Shown here: piece after piece, positions 37,856-45,362 of the stretch
How the letters are laid out: each line of letters opens with the position of its first letter
Position numbering within the stretch: the first letter of the stretch is position 1
NCBI RefSeq assembly: GCF_020421205.1
Contig: NZ_JAIZZH010000007.1
Coordinates: forward strand, 1-64,000
Length of the DNA stretch: 64,000 nucleotides
Direction of reading: 5' to 3'
DNA from: Hymenobacter pini
Lineage (GTDB): Bacteria > Bacteroidota > Bacteroidia > Cytophagales > Hymenobacteraceae
Notes under the pieces: generated by a model
Told to the model about the DNA's origin: nothing
Seen by the model: the letters and a program-made list of their open reading frames with translations, nothing else
Database searches by the model: none
Program-made: the position numbers and the translations under genes

Positions 37856-38251
37856 TTACCAGCCGGCGGCCATGGTGGAGTTGTCGGTAGCAGGCTGCGC
37901 TGCCACGGTGGTAGCGGCAGCCGGTTTGCGCACCGGGCGGCCGTTATAGTCGGTGCTCACGCCCCGGTACGGAGCCGTATTCATGCCTGGGGCCAGCATT
38001 ACCCCCGACGACTGCATCATTGGGTCAGCAGCAGCGGGAGTGGCGGCCGTTTCTGCGCCGCGCACCTCCCAGCCCGAAGTATCCGCCGGCACGGCGTCGT
38101 TCCAGCCCCAATCATCAGAAGTAGCGCGGGTAGCTGGCGCCACGCTGGTATTTGTCGGTTTTGCGGCCGGCTTTTTGGTAGTTTGAGCCTGAACTTGGGG
38201 CGCACTGAGGAAGGCTGCGGCTATGGCCACAGCAGAGAGAAACCGTTTCAT
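37856..38251 (-). CDS. Secreted protein with TDYxGRP motif (copy 3)
   Basis: A 131-residue protein with signal peptide MKRFLSAVAIAAAFLSAP ending QVQAQ. DDWGWND near residue 47 echoes the DGWG repeats of copy 1. LAPGM, nine residues and TDYNGRP form the shared motif. There is no further homology between the copies by eye. Start at 38251, since an upstream codon at 38293 would add polar residues before the signal peptide. Confidence 0.6.
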   Translation of the reverse strand: MKRFLSAVAIAAAFLSAPQVQAQTTKKPAAKPTNTSVAPATRATSDDWGWNDAVPADTSGWEVRGAETAATPAAADPMMQSSGVMLAPGMNTAPYRGVSTDYNGRPVRKPAAATTVAAQPATDNSTMAAGW

Positions 38252-38522
38252 CGAAAGGGTAGAGTTAAAAGCGGAAGACTCGGCCGGCTCCACAGCAGGC
38301 CACTCTATCGGCGACTGACGGGTGGCGCCCCACGTTCAGTACAGTAAGCCGGGTGTGTTTGTCGTCTTTGCAGCAACCGTACCAACTTTTCATCAAGTCC
38401 CCGCTACCTCCTAAAATAGCTGTACCAGACCGTTTATCAGGTGGGGCAACACAGCTTGGCTACCAATTGAGCCAAAAATTTGCTGCCGGAGTCTGGTGCT
38501 TTAGAACAACCCATAATCGGGC

Positions 38523-38530
38523 TACCTTTG
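38523..38530 (+). promoter_or_regulatory. -7 promoter element of pheS, almost on the start codon
   Basis: TACCTTTG-CAGT-ATG, the same spacing as at lipA. The transcript would start at or inside the first codon. A second ATG follows directly. Confidence 0.6.
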
Positions 38531-38534
38531 CAGT

Positions 38535-39575
38535 ATGATGCAGGACGCCATTGCCCGCGTACGGGCCGAAATTTCCGCCTACGACCTCACCACGGCCGAG
38601 CAGCTCGACCAATTCCGGATTGCCTACACCGGCCGCAAAGGCCAACTGGCCGATCTGTTTGATCAGCTGAAAACCGTGCCGCAGGAAGACCGCCGCGCCG
38701 TGGGCCAGGAGCTAAACCAGCTCAAGCAGCTAGCCCAGGCCCGGTTTGAGGAGCGCCAGCAAGAGCTGGAAGCGGCCAGCGCCAATGCCCCCGCCGATCC
38801 TACTTTTGACTACACGTTGCCCACCGTGCCGCAGGCGCTGGGTACCCGCCATCCGCTGAGCCTGGTGCGCGAGGAAATTGTGCGCATCCTGGCCCGCATC
38901 GGCTTCAACGTGGCCGAGGGCCCCGAAATTGAGGACGACTGGCACAACTTCACCGCCCTCAACTTCCCCGAGAACCACCCCGCCCGCGACATGCAGGATA
39001 CGTTCTTCGTGCGCCGGGAGCCCGGCGAAACCGAGTGGGTATTGCGCACGCACACCAGCCCCGTGCAGGTGCGCGTGATGAAGTCGCAGAAGCCGCCCAT
39101 CCGCAGCATTATGCCGGGTCGCGTGTACCGCAACGAGGCCATATCGGCCCGCGCCCACATGATGTTCCATCAGGTAGAAGCTCTGTTCGTGGATGAAAAC
39201 GTGAGCTTCGCCGACCTAAAGCAGACGGTATATTACTTCGTGCAGGAGCTGTTCGGGCAGGACATGCAAGTGCGGTTCCGCCCCTCCTTCTTCCCCTTCA
39301 CCGAGCCTTCCGCTGAAATTGACATTACCTGCCTGATTTGCAAAGGCAAGGGTTGTAACATCTGCAAGGGCACGGGCTGGGTTGAAATTGGGGGTTGTGG
39401 CATGGTAGACCCCGCCGTGCTGGAGCAGTCTGGCATCGATTCGGAGCGGTACTCGGGCTACGCCTGGGGCATGGGTATTGAGCGCATTACCATGCTCAAA
39501 TACCAAATTAAAGACCTGCGCTTGTTCACCGAAAACGACGCCCGCTTCCTGCGGCAGTTTGAAGGCGTACAGTAG
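38535..39575 (+). CDS. pheS: Phenylalanyl-tRNA synthetase alpha subunit
   Basis: A 346-residue class II aminoacyl-tRNA synthetase. Landmarks are the N-terminal coiled coil, RHPLSLVREEIVRILARIGF, EDDWHNFTALNFPENHPARD, motif 2 (GRVYRNEAI...HMMFHQVE) and motif 3 (GYAWGMGIERITML). Two Cys pairs (CLIC, CNIC) occur before motif 3, as in many bacterial PheS. pheT is not next to it. The start is ATG ATG; either could be used. Confidence 0.96.
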   Translation: MMQDAIARVRAEISAYDLTTAEQLDQFRIAYTGRKGQLADLFDQLKTVPQEDRRAVGQELNQLKQLAQARFEERQQELEAASANAPADPTFDYTLPTVPQALGTRHPLSLVREEIVRILARIGFNVAEGPEIEDDWHNFTALNFPENHPARDMQDTFFVRREPGETEWVLRTHTSPVQVRVMKSQKPPIRSIMPGRVYRNEAISARAHMMFHQVEALFVDENVSFADLKQTVYYFVQELFGQDMQVRFRPSFFPFTEPSAEIDITCLICKGKGCNICKGTGWVEIGGCGMVDPAVLEQSGIDSERYSGYAWGMGIERITMLKYQIKDLRLFTENDARFLRQFEGVQ

Positions 39576-39598
39576 ACTTCCTCTTAGCTAATCTGCAC

Positions 39599-39635
39599 CA
39601 AGCCGCTTTCTGGATATCCTGAGAGCGGCTTGTTT
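39599..39635 (+). terminator. Terminator of pheS
   Basis: caagccgctttc (39599-39610) with gagagcggcttg (39621-39632), followed by T-rich sequence. Confidence 0.75.
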
Positions 39636-39706
39636 GTTACCACTCCCACCACGCACTATTTAGCCGGCGTAGGCGTTTCACCTCACATTCTCTTACACTT
39701 ACTCAT

Positions 39707-40147
39707 ATGGCGTCTCAGGTATTGCGGACGGGAGTTGCACTCGGCTTGCTGGCAATAGGCGGCAGCGCCTTATTGGCCTGTTCATCCTCAGGCGATGCTC
39801 AGCCGCAAATACCGCTGGCGGCGGTGAATGAAGTGTTGTTTCTGACGGACCAGCAGAACAGCAACCTGCGTTTCGATAATGGAGCCGTGTACATAAAAGG
39901 TGGCGTGCGGGGCATTATTGTGGTGCGGCAAAATGCCAGCAGCTACCTGGCATTCGAGCGTAACTGCCCGTATCAACCCCTCGACACCTGTGCCCGGGTA
40001 AAAATTGAGCCCTTCCTCCGGCTCGTTGACCCCTGCTGCAACTCCCAGTTTAGCCTGCAGGGCCAGCCGCAGGGTGGGCCGGCGGGCCGGCCGCTCCGCC
40101 AATATAGCACGGCACTTTCCGGCAACACTTTGACAATCACCAATTAG
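39707..40147 (+). CDS. Rieske-fold lipoprotein lacking the cluster histidines
   Basis: A 146-residue lipoprotein with lipobox LLACSS. The fold matches Bacteroidota Rieske-like lipoproteins: GGVRGIIVVRQNASSYLAFE, then NCPYQP where C-x-H is expected, DPCCNSQF where C-x2-H is expected, and GPAGRPLRQY as in true Rieske proteins. The second ligands are Tyr and a non-His residue, so a normal 2Fe-2S Rieske cluster is unlikely; a structural role, or another metal on the remaining cysteines, is possible. It is monocistronic, upstream of tRNA-Asn. Confidence 0.75.
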   Translation: MASQVLRTGVALGLLAIGGSALLACSSSGDAQPQIPLAAVNEVLFLTDQQNSNLRFDNGAVYIKGGVRGIIVVRQNASSYLAFERNCPYQPLDTCARVKIEPFLRLVDPCCNSQFSLQGQPQGGPAGRPLRQYSTALSGNTLTITN

Positions 40148-40178
40148 AGAAATCGCCAAAAAAATTTCGAAATACATG

Positions 40179-40210
40179 TTTGCAGCTTCCGAAAGTTTGC
40201 CCTAATATTG
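40179..40210 (+). promoter_or_regulatory. Promoter of tRNA-Asn
   Basis: TTTG (40179-40182), 20-base spacer, TAATATTG (40203-40210). This is a good match to the Bacteroidota primary sigma consensus, 33 bases before the mature tRNA. Confidence 0.6.
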
Positions 40211-40242
40211 CACCAGCAACGGCAAAAAACGCCGCCATAACC

Positions 40243-40316
40243 GCTTCCTTAGCTCAGCCGGTTAGAGCATCTGACTGTTAATCAGAGGGTCCCTGGTTCG
40301 AGCCCAGGAGGGAGCG
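40243..40316 (+). tRNA. tRNA-Asn (GTT)
   Basis: A 74-base cloverleaf. The acceptor gcttcct (40243-40249) pairs with agggagc (40309-40315), one G:U. The D arm is agctcag...gagc, the anticodon stem tctga/tcaga, and the anticodon GTT at 40277-40279. The T stem is cctgg/ccagg with loop ttcgagc. The discriminator base is G, as usual for Asn. CCA is not encoded. Confidence 0.97.
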
Positions 40317-40326
40317 CACAAACAGG

Positions 40327-40362
40327 AGAAGCCCGCCGATAATCGGTGGGCTTCTTCGTTTT
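40327..40362 (+). terminator. Terminator of tRNA-Asn
   Basis: agaagcccgccgat (40327-40340) with atcggtgggcttct (40342-40355), then cgttttt. Confidence 0.8.
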
Positions 40363-40460
40363 TAGGCCATTCTAGGCTACTTCTCGGAACCTAGGCAGAC
40401 TGGCATTGAAGGCAGTAGAGGTACGAAAACCAATTTGAAAACCGGTACGGTTAGGATCAG

Positions 40461-40481
40461 GTGGTCCCGCTAAGCCGGACA
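40461..40481 (-). repeat. Candidate right terminal inverted repeat of the IS3 remnant
   Basis: The minus strand reads TGTCCGGCTTAGCGGGACCA and runs across the transposase stop codon, as is common for the right end of IS3-family elements. I could not find a convincing partner at the other end. Confidence 0.45.
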
Positions 40482-41092
40482 CTTATCGGACGTGGTTTGA
40501 AGCTGGGTTGCGAAGTGGTTGGGTGAGCGGTACGCGAGGGCGGAGTGGCGCCGCTCGTCGTTGTAGCAGGCAATGTAGTGCGCGAGTTCGGGGCGGGCTT
40601 CTTCCAAGCCGGGAAATCGGCCGCCGTCGAGCCACTCGGTCTTGAGCCGGCTCCGAAAGGATTCATCCTGCGCGTTGTCATAGCAGGTGCCGCGTCGGCT
40701 CATGCTCGGCGTCGCGCCGGGGCGAGCCAGCAGGCTGGCAGAAGCGGGTGGCCGTGTACTGGCTGCCTTGCTCGGCGTGCACGATCAGGCCCGCCGCCGG
40801 CGGGCCCACCACCAGCGCGCGGCGCAGGGCCTCGCTGACCAGGTCTTCGGGCATCGACTCCCGCGCGTCCCAGCCGACGACCTTGCGTGAGCAGGTGTCC
40901 TGCCCGCTGGCCAGGTACAGCCAGCCGCCGCCTTGCTTGGGCAAGCAGGTGCTGTCGCCGACCCAGACCTGGTCGGGGGCGGCGGGGCGCGGCGGGCTCA
41001 GCAAGCGGGGGGGGGCCAGGCGCCGGCCATGGCCCGAATCGGTGGGGCGCGGCACGAACGAGCGCGGCGGCTGGGCCCGCAAGTTGTGCGCA
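40470..41092 (-). pseudogene. IS3 OrfB transposase fragment, frameshifted
   Basis: Two reading frames join near 40730. The first (down from about 41092) has VWVGDSTCLPK with the first catalytic Asp, GGGWLYLASGQDTCSRKVVG and MPEDLVSEALRRAL, then LIVHAEQGSQYT where the second catalytic Asp of HSD/HSN-type motifs is Glu. The second frame (40703-40470) has SMSRRGTCYDNAQDESFRSR with the catalytic Glu, and ends RHSALAYRSPNHFATQLQ. Frameshift plus loss of the N-terminal part and a D-to-E change make it non-functional. Confidence 0.85.
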
Positions 41093-41165
41093 AAGTTTCG
41101 GCCTTGAACGCGTCGTCGTATTTGCGCCGCTTATCCGGCGTGCGTGCGTGCGTGCGTGTTGCCAT
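41093..41165 (-). pseudogene. IS3 OrfA fragment
   Basis: ATG at 41165 opens MATRTHARTP followed by DKRRKYDDAFKAETLR, the beginning of an IS3 OrfA helix-turn-helix protein. The frame breaks at the junction with orfB near 41092. Confidence 0.7.
41138..41158. repeat. GCGT tetranucleotide microsatellite
   Basis: gcgt repeated five times plus g, inside the orfA start. It is prone to slippage. Confidence 0.9.
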
Positions 41166-41713
41166 GACAAAGGGATAATACGTCCTTATCCTGCCCAGCC
41201 TCGCTAGACCTACTCACCGCCACCCTGTAATTAAGCCTATGGACTGGGTCAACACCACGCAGCTGAGCAGCTGCATTATCAGAATAGCTATCAGGTACTA
41301 CTGATAGAAGCCCTTTCAGAAAACGGAATAAATAGCACGTTAAAGAAATTGATCGAAAGTTTGGTATAAAACTACCGGCATACGAAGAAGAAAACAGGTG
41401 CAACGTGAACATACTTCATACAATGTCGTATATTTACAACATACTTCATGCTTTGCTACCTGCTGCTATATCTCCCCCCGATATGTCGGCTCAGCCATTG
41501 CTGCGCGTTGTGCTCGAACGGGTGGTGCGCACTGCATGCCTGGTACCAGAAAGCCTGCGCCTGCAAATCCAGGATGGCTACAACCGCCTGCCGGGCGGTG
41601 GCGATGAGCAGCGGCTACAAACGACTGATCAACACGTCTCCCTACTTAACCATTTGTTGGCGGCTACCACAGCCCCGGCCGTTACTTCACCTCCCCTCTT
41701 CCAGCTCCCGACA
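41166..41713 (+). other. 548-base region upstream of arsR with a 12-base direct repeat
   Basis: It contains no gene I can support. aacatacttcat occurs at 41408-41419 and again at 41438-41449, 30 bases apart (about three helical turns). Between the repeats is AT-rich sequence with tgtcgtatatttac. The reading frame of arsR is open back to 41405, but that extension lacks ArsR homology. The direct repeats are the best candidates for ArsR binding. Confidence 0.45.
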
Positions 41714-42064
41714 ATGACCTACGCTAAAACCGCAGCCTTCACTGAAGAGCAACAGTACCTGTCTCGCGTGGCCAAGGCCCTGGCCCACCCGGCGCGGGTG
41801 GCTATCATTCAGCTGCTGGCCAGTAAGCAAACTTGCATTTCCGGCGATATTGCCGCCGAGCTTCCCCTATCCCGCACCACCGTTTCGCAGCACCTGCAGG
41901 AGTTGAAAGCCTTGGATTTGATACGCGGCGAAATCGAAGGCCTCACCATCTGCTACTGCCTCAACACGGAGTTGCTGCAACAGGTGCATCAGCAGTTCAC
42001 CGCTTTTTTCCTGGAAGCCACGAGTGGAGCGGTCTGCGGCCCCGACGATACCTGCGCCTGTTAG
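41714..42064 (+). CDS. arsR: ArsR-family arsenic-responsive repressor
   Basis: A 116-residue winged-helix repressor that should leave its operator on binding As(III). The core LSRVAKALAHPARVAIIQLLAS is the SmtB/ArsR start; LSRTTVSQHLQELKALDLIR is the recognition helix and wing. Cysteines occur in KQTCISGD, TICYCLN and the tail VCGPDDTCAC; the clustered C-terminal set is a likely arsenite site. It is first in a plus-strand operon ending with acr3. ATG at 41714 fits the family N-terminus. Confidence 0.92.
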   Translation: MTYAKTAAFTEEQQYLSRVAKALAHPARVAIIQLLASKQTCISGDIAAELPLSRTTVSQHLQELKALDLIRGEIEGLTICYCLNTELLQQVHQQFTAFFLEATSGAVCGPDDTCAC

Positions 42065-42101
42065 GCTCACTCCCTTTTTACCCTCCTCACGAAGCAATGC
42101 C

Positions 42102-42566
42102 ATGAAAATCTCTGAAATCAAGCAGGCCCTGGCCGAAGTCAAAGCCGTCAATTTTCGCCTACCCACGGGCGAGTACCTGCCCGCCCATTTCCACGTAACG
42201 GAAGTTGGGCTGGTGAGCAAGCATTTCATTGATTGCGGCGGGGTGGAGCGCCGCGAAACCGTGGCCAATTTCCAGCTCTGGGAGGCCGGCGACTACGACC
42301 ACCGCCTCGCTCCGCAGAAGTTCCTGCACATCCTGGAGTTGTCGCAGCGCATTCTGGGTGCTGCCGACCTAGATATTGAAGTGGAATACCAACAAACCAC
42401 CATCGGCAAGTTTGGACTGACGCGTGAAGGCAATGACTTCGTGCTGACTACGAAGCAGACGGCCTGCCTGGCCCAGGATGCCTGCGGCATTCCGGCGGCC
42501 CAGCAATTCGTACTGCCCCAGCTACAAGCGGCCGGCGGCTGCACCCCGGGCGGCGGGTGCTGCTAG
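42102..42566 (+). CDS. DUF6428 protein of ars operons
   Basis: A 154-residue soluble protein beginning MKISEIKQALAEVKAVNFRLP, with GEYLPAHFHVTEVGLVSKHFIDCGG next. These features match DUF6428, a family found in arsenic operons of Bacteroidota but without a demonstrated role. The last ten residues (GGCTPGGGCC) form a C-x5-CC metal-binding-like tail, and three other cysteines lie in the protein. A role in arsenic binding or delivery to the pump is inference. It lies 37 bases after arsR. Confidence 0.8.
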   Translation: MKISEIKQALAEVKAVNFRLPTGEYLPAHFHVTEVGLVSKHFIDCGGVERRETVANFQLWEAGDYDHRLAPQKFLHILELSQRILGAADLDIEVEYQQTTIGKFGLTREGNDFVLTTKQTACLAQDACGIPAAQQFVLPQLQAAGGCTPGGGCC

Positions 42567-42626
42567 GCTGAGAACCGGTTCTTGCGAGTTGCACCGGTTG
42601 AGTTCTCCATTCCTTCTTCTCATTCA

Positions 42627-43400
42627 ATGACGATTGCCTTTTTCTCCGACGTGCACGGCAATCTGCCGGCCCTGGAGGCGGTGCTGGCCGATATGGAACA
42701 GCGCCGGCCCGATATGATTTTCTGCCTCGGTGACTTGGTAGGCTACGCGCCCTGGCCCAACGAGGTGGTGAACGAAGTGCGCCGCCGCGGCATCCCCACC
42801 TTGGCTGGCAACTACGACCAGGGCATTGGCTTGGCCAGCAGCAACTGCGGCTGCGCCTATAAAACCGACACCGAGAAGGACTTGGGCGCACAGAGCATTG
42901 CCTACACTAACCACGCGGTGGGCGAAGACGAGCGGCGCTACCTGCGCCTGCTGCCTAAGCACATGCGCCTGGATTTCCAGGAGGAGCCCTGTACGCTGAG
43001 CTTGCTGATGGTACACGGCTCGCCGCGCAAAATCAATGAGTACCTTTTTGAGGACCGGCCCGAGACCAGCTTCCTGCGCGTACTGGCCGAGGCCAACGCT
43101 GACATCCTGCTGTTTGGCCATACCCACAAGCCCTACCACCGCACCTTCGCCTACGAGCGCGAGGGCGAAACCCGCTACCGTCACGCCCTGAACATCGGCT
43201 CGGTCGGCAAGCCCAAGGACGGCGACCCGCGGGCAGCGTATCAGTTGCTGTACCTCGATGAGAATACCACGCTAACCGCCCCCAATAGCGTGCGCTCGGA
43301 GTTGATTCGGGTGGAGTACGACGTGGAGAAAGCGGCGCAGGCGGTGGAAGCCTCGCCACTGCCTAACGAATACGCTCACATGCTTCGCAACGCCTATTAA
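42627..43400 (+). CDS. Calcineurin-like metallophosphoesterase of the ars operon
   Basis: A 257-residue cytosolic phosphoesterase. Metal motifs are nearly complete: FFSDVHGNLPAL (D-x-H), CLGDLVGYAP (GD), AGNYD (Tyr in place of the usual His of GNH), MVHGSPRKIN and LFGHTHKPYH (GHxH). A CGC motif (SNCGCAYK) could bind thiophilic metal. It is paralogous to the degenerate copy at 62186-63019, sharing GYxxxP, the CGC motif and the C-terminal layout. It may dephosphorylate a phosphorylated arsenosugar intermediate; this is inferred from position. Confidence 0.85.
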   Translation: MTIAFFSDVHGNLPALEAVLADMEQRRPDMIFCLGDLVGYAPWPNEVVNEVRRRGIPTLAGNYDQGIGLASSNCGCAYKTDTEKDLGAQSIAYTNHAVGEDERRYLRLLPKHMRLDFQEEPCTLSLLMVHGSPRKINEYLFEDRPETSFLRVLAEANADILLFGHTHKPYHRTFAYEREGETRYRHALNIGSVGKPKDGDPRAAYQLLYLDENTTLTAPNSVRSELIRVEYDVEKAAQAVEASPLPNEYAHMLRNAY

Positions 43401-43421
43401 CCAACTAATCACTTTGTTCTT

Positions 43422-43916
43422 ATGACTCTGCAACCCATGACGGCGGCACACTGGCCGCAGGTACGCGCCATTTACGAAGCCGGAATGGCTACCGGCAATG
43501 CGACCTTCGAAATCAAGGCACCGGAATGGGAAGCTTGGGATATCGGGCACTTACGCCACAGTCGTCTTGTGGCTGTGGATAATGCTGGCCGCGTGCTCGG
43601 CTGGGTCGCTCTTTCCCCCGTGTCGGGGCGCTGCGTGTACGGTGGGGTGGCTGAAATCAGCATCTATGTTGCCGCCGAAGCGCGGGGGCAAGGGGTCGGC
43701 CGGCAGCTACTTCAGGCGTTAATTCAGGAATCCGAAGCGAACGGCATTTGGACGCTACAGGCGGGAACCTTCGAGGAAAATACAGCCAGTATTAGCCTGC
43801 ACACCCAAGCTGGATTTCGGGTTATTGGACATCGAGAGCGAATTGGTCAGCATCAGGGCGTGTGGCGCAACACGGTGCAAATGGAACGCCGCAGTCCGAC
43901 CGTGGGCGTCGCTTAA
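43422..43916 (+). CDS. GNAT acetyltransferase, ArsN-like
   Basis: A 164-residue N-acetyltransferase of the phosphinothricin-acetyltransferase type. The acetyl-CoA loop is ARGQGVGRQLLQALI; MTAAHWPQVRAIYEAGMATGNATFE and FEENTASISLHTQAGFRVIG are the family ends. Position between the phosphoesterase and acr3 in an ars operon is the usual site of ArsN1, which acetylates the organoarsenical arsinothricin. Whether the substrate is that compound or an arsenosugar is unknown. Confidence 0.82.
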   Translation: MTLQPMTAAHWPQVRAIYEAGMATGNATFEIKAPEWEAWDIGHLRHSRLVAVDNAGRVLGWVALSPVSGRCVYGGVAEISIYVAAEARGQGVGRQLLQALIQESEANGIWTLQAGTFEENTASISLHTQAGFRVIGHRERIGQHQGVWRNTVQMERRSPTVGVA

Positions 43917-43934
43917 CCGGTATCCTCCTTTTGT

Positions 43935-45032
43935 ATGTCTTCTCCATCCCTCCCCGCACCGCTTCCAACGGCGCTTGCCCAAAAGAAGCTCTCCGGCTTG
44001 GACCGGGGACTGACGCTGTGGATATTCCTGGCTATGGCCCTGGGCGTGGGCCTAGGCTACTTCGTGCCCGGCATCAACGAGGCGGTGAACTACTTCTCCG
44101 TGGGCACCGTGAACGTGCCCCTGGCCGTGGGGCTGATCCTGATGATGTACCCGCCGCTGGCCAAGGTGAAGTATGAGGAGTTGCCCAAGGTCTTCAACAA
44201 CACCCGTATTATCGGCCTCTCGCTGGTCCTGAACTGGATAGTTGGGCCGCTGCTGATGTTCTTGCTGGCCATCTGGCTACTGCCCGACAAGCCCGACTAC
44301 ATGATGGGGCTGATTCTCATTGGTATTGCCCGCTGCATTGCCATGGTGCTGGTCTGGAACGATTTGGCCGACGGCTCCCGCGAGTACGCGGCAGGCCTCG
44401 TGGCGCTCAATTCCATTTTCCAAGTGCTGTTCTACTCAGTGTTGGCGTGGCTGTTTATCACGGTGCTGCCGCCCTACTTCGGGCTGAAAGGCTATGCCGT
44501 ACATATCGGTATCGGGGACATTGCGCAGAGCGTACTCATCTACCTGGGTATTCCCTTCGCCGCCGGCTTCCTCTCGCGCGCCGTGCTGCGCCGCTTGAAT
44601 GGCCATCAGTGGTATGAGCAAGTGTTCATTCCGGCCATTAGCCCCATCACGCTCATTGCCTTGCTGCTTACCATCGTGGTGATGTTCAGCCTCAAGGGTG
44701 CAACCATTGTGCAAGTGCCGCTGGACGTACTACGCATTGCGCTGCCGCTGGCCATCTACTTCGGAGTGATGTTCGTGCTCAGCTTCGCGGCCGGCAAGTG
44801 GCTGGGAGCCGATTACGCCGAGAATGCCAGCATTGCTTTCACGGCCACCGGCAACAACTTCGAGCTGGCCATTGCTGTGGCCATTGGCGTGTTCGGCCTA
44901 AATTCGGGCCAGGCCTTTGCAGGCGTCATCGGCCCGTTGATTGAGGTACCCGCCCTGATTGCGCTGGTTAACCTGGCCTTCTGGTTCCGCCACCGCTGGT
45001 ACGGCGGCAAATCGGTGGCTACGCCAGTATAA
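43935..45032 (+). CDS. acr3: Arsenite efflux transporter Acr3
   Basis: A 365-residue integral membrane pump for As(III), of the ten-TM Acr3/BART family. GIARCIAMVLVWNDLADG contains Cys134, corresponding to the single cysteine required in characterised Acr3 proteins. GNNFELAIAVAIGVFG and LIEVPALIALV are conserved C-terminal helices. It is the last gene of the plus-strand operon, 18 bases after the acetyltransferase. It converges with the arsS operon. Confidence 0.95.
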   Translation: MSSPSLPAPLPTALAQKKLSGLDRGLTLWIFLAMALGVGLGYFVPGINEAVNYFSVGTVNVPLAVGLILMMYPPLAKVKYEELPKVFNNTRIIGLSLVLNWIVGPLLMFLLAIWLLPDKPDYMMGLILIGIARCIAMVLVWNDLADGSREYAAGLVALNSIFQVLFYSVLAWLFITVLPPYFGLKGYAVHIGIGDIAQSVLIYLGIPFAAGFLSRAVLRRLNGHQWYEQVFIPAISPITLIALLLTIVVMFSLKGATIVQVPLDVLRIALPLAIYFGVMFVLSFAAGKWLGADYAENASIAFTATGNNFELAIAVAIGVFGLNSGQAFAGVIGPLIEVPALIALVNLAFWFRHRWYGGKSVATPV

Positions 45033-45362
45033 GTCTGTAATTATAACTTCCTATCCACATACCTGAAAAAAAGAACACCTTGGTGCCGGGTACCGACAAC
45101 TCCTGCCGCAGCCAGTAACAGCGCAGGTCTAGCTTCCAAGCTCGGGCCGACTGACGGGCAGTGAGCAAATTATTGACAAAGTAGTACGCTACCACGGTCT
45201 GTTCCGGCCTGACGCAAGGTTAGAAGCGAAGCCTGAGCTACTTCAACCCTTACCCCGTCAGGTGGAACCGACGTGATTTATACCCGCTGGCGGTATTTTA
45301 CAACGGGGGTTTGAAAGAATTTTATCCCTACCCCTACTCTGCAAAAACCTAATTGCAACGCG
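45033..45362. other. 330-base region between the two ars operons
   Basis: No clear gene or terminator hairpin. On the minus strand, about 45070-45195 holds an open frame without a start whose translation looks protein-like (YYFVNNLLTARQSARAWKLD, CYWLRQELSVPGTK). It may be the end of a decayed gene. The rest shows nothing. Confidence 0.35.

Larger units (their letters stand above)
40461..41165 (-). mobile_element. IS3-family element, internally deleted and frameshifted
   Basis: The minus strand starts with the first about 24 codons of an orfA (after a GCGT microsatellite: PDKRRKYDDAFKAETLR). It then jumps to the middle of orfB (AHNLRAQPPRSFVPR) and runs to the orfB stop. Roughly a kilobase of orfA and N-terminal orfB is missing compared with a normal IS3 element of about 1.2-1.5 kb. 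It cannot produce transposase, but could be moved by an intact copy elsewhere. Confidence 0.8.

Noticed and set aside
39707..40147. Functional Rieske 2Fe-2S protein
   Set aside because: Both His ligands are missing; annotated only as Rieske-fold.
41138..41158. Possible CRISPR or iteron-like array
   Set aside because: Only a GCGT microsatellite without spacers.
41405..41713. N-terminal extension of ArsR by 103 residues
   Set aside because: The frame is open, but the extension has no ArsR similarity and covers the likely operator region.
42627..43400. ArsM or another arsenic methyltransferase in the ars operon
   Set aside because: No SAM-binding GxGxG region; the metallophosphoesterase motifs are clear.
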